DNA from: Labrenzia sp. PHM005
GTDB lineage: Bacteria > Pseudomonadota > Alphaproteobacteria > Rhizobiales > Stappiaceae
Reading direction: 5' to 3'
Assembly: GCF_006517275.1 (NCBI RefSeq)
Contig: NZ_CP041191.1
Coordinates: forward strand, 1-64,000
DNA: 64,000 nt
Shown in pieces: positions 61,851 through 64,000 of this stretch. How positions within the stretch are numbered: position 1 is the first letter of the stretch; each line of letters starts with the position of its first letter. The notes under the pieces were generated by a model that was not told the DNA's origin, did not search any database, and saw only the letters and a list, made by a program, of their open reading frames with translations. Made by a program: the position numbers and the translations under genes.

Positions 61851-62566
61851 GCACCACCGCACGCCTGAACCTACCATTCATTGCAGCCAGTCAGGCGCAG
61901 AAGGAGATCACCCACAATGAGGCGCTAACAGTCCTGGATGCCCTTTCCCATTTGGCGGCACTCGATCGGGATCTGACCGCACCGCCTGCAGTCAGCGACG
62001 GCGACAGTTATATTGTTGGAATTGGCGGTTCCGGGGACTGGACCGGCCAGGACGGCAAGATCGCCCACTACGCCGACGGCGCCTGGACATTCCTGGAGCC
62101 CTTTGTTGGGCTGATTGCGTTCATTGCCGATGAAGGAACATTGGCGGTCTATACCTCTTCCGGCTGGGCTGACTACGGCGCCCTTCTCTCGCAAGTGGCC
62201 ACACTCTCACGAACCCCATCAGGTGCCGAAAGCCGGATGTGTACGGTGGAAGAAGAACTGACCGGCCTGAGTGGCGTGAGCGTTGACACCTCGATTGTCA
62301 TTCCGAACCGGGCGGTCGTCTGGTGTGTGTCGACCCGGACAACAACGGCCATCACCGGGGCAACATCCTATGACTGCGGGATCTCTGGGGAGACCTCCAA
62401 GTTCGGCGGTTCGCTCGGGATTGCGGAAGGCTCCACCAATGCCGGGGTGATCGGGCCGCAGGCGTTTTATTCAGACACGAATGTCCGGCTGACTGCGAAT
62501 GGAGGCAGCTTTACGGCTGGGGCTGTGAAAGTGGCGCTGCATTATCTGCTGCCGGTGGTGCCGTAG
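61847..62566 (+). CDS. DUF2793 tail fibre-like protein
   Basis: A 239-aa protein. The N-terminal half is DUF2793 (LNLPFIAASQAQKEITHNEA, LTVLDALSHLAALDRDLTAP, GAWTFLEPFVGLIAFIADEG), found in GTA-like tails next to gp15. The second half is a small, glycine/threonine-rich tip that may contact the host surface. It is the last tail gene. Confidence 0.9.
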   Translation: MSTTARLNLPFIAASQAQKEITHNEALTVLDALSHLAALDRDLTAPPAVSDGDSYIVGIGGSGDWTGQDGKIAHYADGAWTFLEPFVGLIAFIADEGTLAVYTSSGWADYGALLSQVATLSRTPSGAESRMCTVEEELTGLSGVSVDTSIVIPNRAVVWCVSTRTTTAITGATSYDCGISGETSKFGGSLGIAEGSTNAGVIGPQAFYSDTNVRLTANGGSFTAGAVKVALHYLLPVVP

Positions 62567-62658
62567 GGATGAGACTCCGAAGGATTGTGACGATTGGCCG
62601 CTAGCTAAGCCATTTAGCCGGACGGTTTTTGCTGAACACCCTAGAAAAGAAGTCCGGT

Positions 62659-62677
62659 TGTGAAAGCTGTTTTCACA
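62659..62677. promoter_or_regulatory. Palindrome upstream of the HEPN-like gene
   Basis: TGTGAAA, 5-nt spacer, TTTCACA: a perfect 7-bp inverted repeat in the 148-bp gap before 62715. It could be an operator for an autoregulated cargo pair. No T run follows. Confidence 0.4.
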
Positions 62678-62714
62678 TGCAAGTATCTATCGACACGAGT
62701 TGAACAATTGAGAC

Positions 62715-63203
62715 ATGCAGAGCGTAGCGCACCATCTTCAAATGCACGCCCACAACAACAATGGGCCAGAGCGCGACGCTTTTGCACGATCCGCTTACAA
62801 CAGGTATTACTATGCGTGTTTTTTGTCGCTTAGAACGGCCTTTTCTGAAATGAATTCCGACTGGGCTCAAACCGCACACAGGAGCTACCCGGAAATCTTA
62901 AGCGGCTCGATTCAACGGCGTCTAAAAAATGAACGCAGGCGGGCCGATAAAGCCGATGATGGACAACTAGTTTCATTAATTGATGGGGCCCTGCGCGCAA
63001 TCCCAGAACTGTGTAAAATAATGACAGAGGCGAATGCAGCAAGAGTGACTGCCGATTATGAGCCATCAATCCAAGTTGTTTTCAATCAGTCTGACCGATT
63101 TTCGCTTAACGGAGTCGAAGTTAGTAGAGCCCACGAATGGCACAACAGAGTGACTACACTTATAGCAAGTCTGCTCGATGCTTGGCGGCAATTCAATGCC
63201 TAA
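62715..63203 (+). CDS. HEPN-like helical protein, phage cargo
   Basis: A 162-aa helical protein. The piece ARSAYNRYYYACFLSLRTAF near residue 25-45 resembles the first helix of HEPN domains; an RNase motif of the R-x4-6-H kind is not clear, although a late AHEWHNRVTTLIASLLDAWR region is present. HEPN proteins are common in toxin-antitoxin and abortive infection systems. It is AT-richer than the tail genes and overlaps the next gene by 8 bp, so the two are co-translated. Function is inference. Confidence 0.6.
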   Translation: MQSVAHHLQMHAHNNNGPERDAFARSAYNRYYYACFLSLRTAFSEMNSDWAQTAHRSYPEILSGSIQRRLKNERRRADKADDGQLVSLIDGALRAIPELCKIMTEANAARVTADYEPSIQVVFNQSDRFSLNGVEVSRAHEWHNRVTTLIASLLDAWRQFNA

Positions 63204-63924
63204 TATAAAAGAACTCGAAGATACGCTTTCTAGCAAAGGAATAGAACTGGCCGGCCCAATTGTCGTAAACAATACTGACTTAGATGAATACTTTGTATTC
63301 GTAAATTCGAAATTGGATAAATCACGAAAGCGGTCTCCCAGCTCACATACGTTAAACCAGATCTCTCAGATGTATAAGGATTCTGGTGCCACTGTTTCTT
63401 TTGTAATTGTTGAAGGTGACCGGGATAATATTGATAGCAGCTTGAAGACTATGCTTTTCGGGAGATTTCCTGAAATGGTTCGAAACTCATTTGCATCAAT
63501 TTCAAATACAAAAGCAGATGTTTGGATTGAACCAAAGAGAAGTTTGACCGAAACTGAAATCAATTCAATTACAAAGTCGATTAACGAGTTTTTAGATTTC
63601 CTTAGAATCGAACTTAAGTCCGCAAACTTTACTCAGACAGAATATACGCCGACGCCCATAGCAATTTTGCGTACATTGAGACTAATAGCTCCATGTGAAT
63701 TGCAAACACTTGTCGCTGCACTAGAGAGCAAACACTTCAATGTACCGAATTCGGTTTGGATGAACCACACACTGGACAAAATGCGCAAAGCTGGAACTGT
63801 GGTTCGACGAAAGGACGGCGAATACTTTCTGTCGCTTCGGGGCCTCCATATTCTCGGTAGCGACAAGCATAGACATAGCCCGGATGTTGCAAGGGCTCTT
63901 GCACAAACGAAGCAAGGAGAATAA
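63196..63924 (+). CDS. Partner of the HEPN-like protein, C-terminal winged helix
   Basis: A 242-aa protein (MPNIKELEDTLSSKGIELAG...) I do not recognise. The first 140 residues look alpha/beta; the end (ILRTLRLIAPCELQTLVAAL, WMNHTLDKMRKAGTVVRRKD, GEYFLSLRGLHIL) looks like a winged helix. ATG 63196 overlaps the HEPN-like stop; ATG 63178 is an alternative six residues longer. Being paired with a HEPN-like gene at the edge of the prophage suggests an antitoxin/sensor role. Confidence 0.62.
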   Translation: MPNIKELEDTLSSKGIELAGPIVVNNTDLDEYFVFVNSKLDKSRKRSPSSHTLNQISQMYKDSGATVSFVIVEGDRDNIDSSLKTMLFGRFPEMVRNSFASISNTKADVWIEPKRSLTETEINSITKSINEFLDFLRIELKSANFTQTEYTPTPIAILRTLRLIAPCELQTLVAALESKHFNVPNSVWMNHTLDKMRKAGTVVRRKDGEYFLSLRGLHILGSDKHRHSPDVARALAQTKQGE

Positions 63925-64000
63925 TTTTGACGTGTGAGGGCCTCAGGCGCGGGTGTGTATCATGCCCACTAGCCAAGACTATACATAGAAGGGTTCCGAC

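Larger units (their letters stand above)
29240..64000 (+). mobile_element. Mu-like transposable prophage with GTA/siphovirus-type tail (right end not seen)
   Basis: Gene order is that of Mu: repressor and Ner, transposase A and B, small early genes, GemA, Mor-like activator, lysis, gp27-gp30, protease/scaffold, major head, gp35-gp37. The tail is non-contractile with GTA gp12-gp15-like genes, as in Rhodobacter phage RcapMu. All core genes read plus except the repressor and one cargo gene, and all core frames are open, so the element looks intact. The left boundary is approximate (29046-29344); the right boundary is past 63924 or beyond the window. Short frames overlap by 1-4 bp through most of it. 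Confidence 0.93.

Noticed and set aside
1..64000. CRISPR array or tRNA genes
   Set aside because: No regularly spaced identical short repeats and no cloverleaf I could support were seen; the YIAS and FG-GAP repeats are protein-coding.

Overview
The window looks like chromosome of a marine-type alphaproteobacterium. The closest matches by motif are phage-tail and prophage genes of the Rhodobacter gene transfer agent (GTA) and RcapMu style; the exact genus cannot be read from this sequence. It has three blocks: a type II secretion system (T2SS) locus wrapped around a large Tc/RHS-type toxin, an AT-richer accessory island, and a nearly complete Mu-like transposable prophage.

Block 1 (1-20047). 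T2SS genes lie in scattered orientations: gspL (partial, minus), gspE-gspF-gspI-gspJ (plus), gspG and a short prepilin peptidase (minus), gspK (plus) and, about 11.5 kb further on, the lipoprotein secretin gspD (minus). Between gspK and gspD, on the minus strand, sits a two-gene toxin: a 2040-aa TcB-like protein (SpvB, FG-GAP, TcdB-middle, RHS, RTX-like and repeat modules) and an overlapping 666-aa TcC-like protein (RHS core plus C-terminal HNH nuclease). Both begin with Sec signal peptides. Downstream is an immunity array: a likely cognate immunity gene, two copies of an Imm26 + DUF2750 pair, and an orphan toxin tail with its own downstream immunity-like genes. The arrangement suggests a Sec/T2SS-exported Tc-like cocoon carrying a DNase.

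Block 2 (20048-29240). This is an AT-richer island of unfamiliar genes. Most have signal peptides or membrane segments: a 3D-domain protein, a long helical exported protein, a signal-peptide protein, a membrane-anchored tail-collar-like protein, a SLATT-like protein, and a permuted papain-like protein. Four 28-bp sites resembling dif (XerC/XerD sites), all in the same orientation with an invariant 10-bp XerC-side core, separate the genes into one- or two-gene cassettes. This could be a Xer-driven cassette array.

Block 3 (about 29240 to the window end). This is a Mu-like prophage: C-type repressor and Ner, a ParB-like gene, MuA transposase, MuB ATPase, a row of small early genes, GemA, a Mor-like activator, lysis genes, Mu-type head genes (gp27-gp37 equivalents) and then a siphovirus/GTA-type tail. 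The tail has a tube protein, a chaperone with a programmed -1 frameshift, a tape measure, GTA gp12-gp15 homologues and a DUF2793 fibre protein. Two copies of a GC-rich dyad with fixed downstream spacing precede the lysis and head operons and are candidate late promoters. Cargo genes sit in two places: between the F-like head gene and the protease (an unknown gene flanked by duplicated gp30 tails, and a DUF900-type alpha/beta hydrolase), and after the tail genes (a HEPN-like gene and a partner). The right end of the prophage was not identified and probably lies outside the window.
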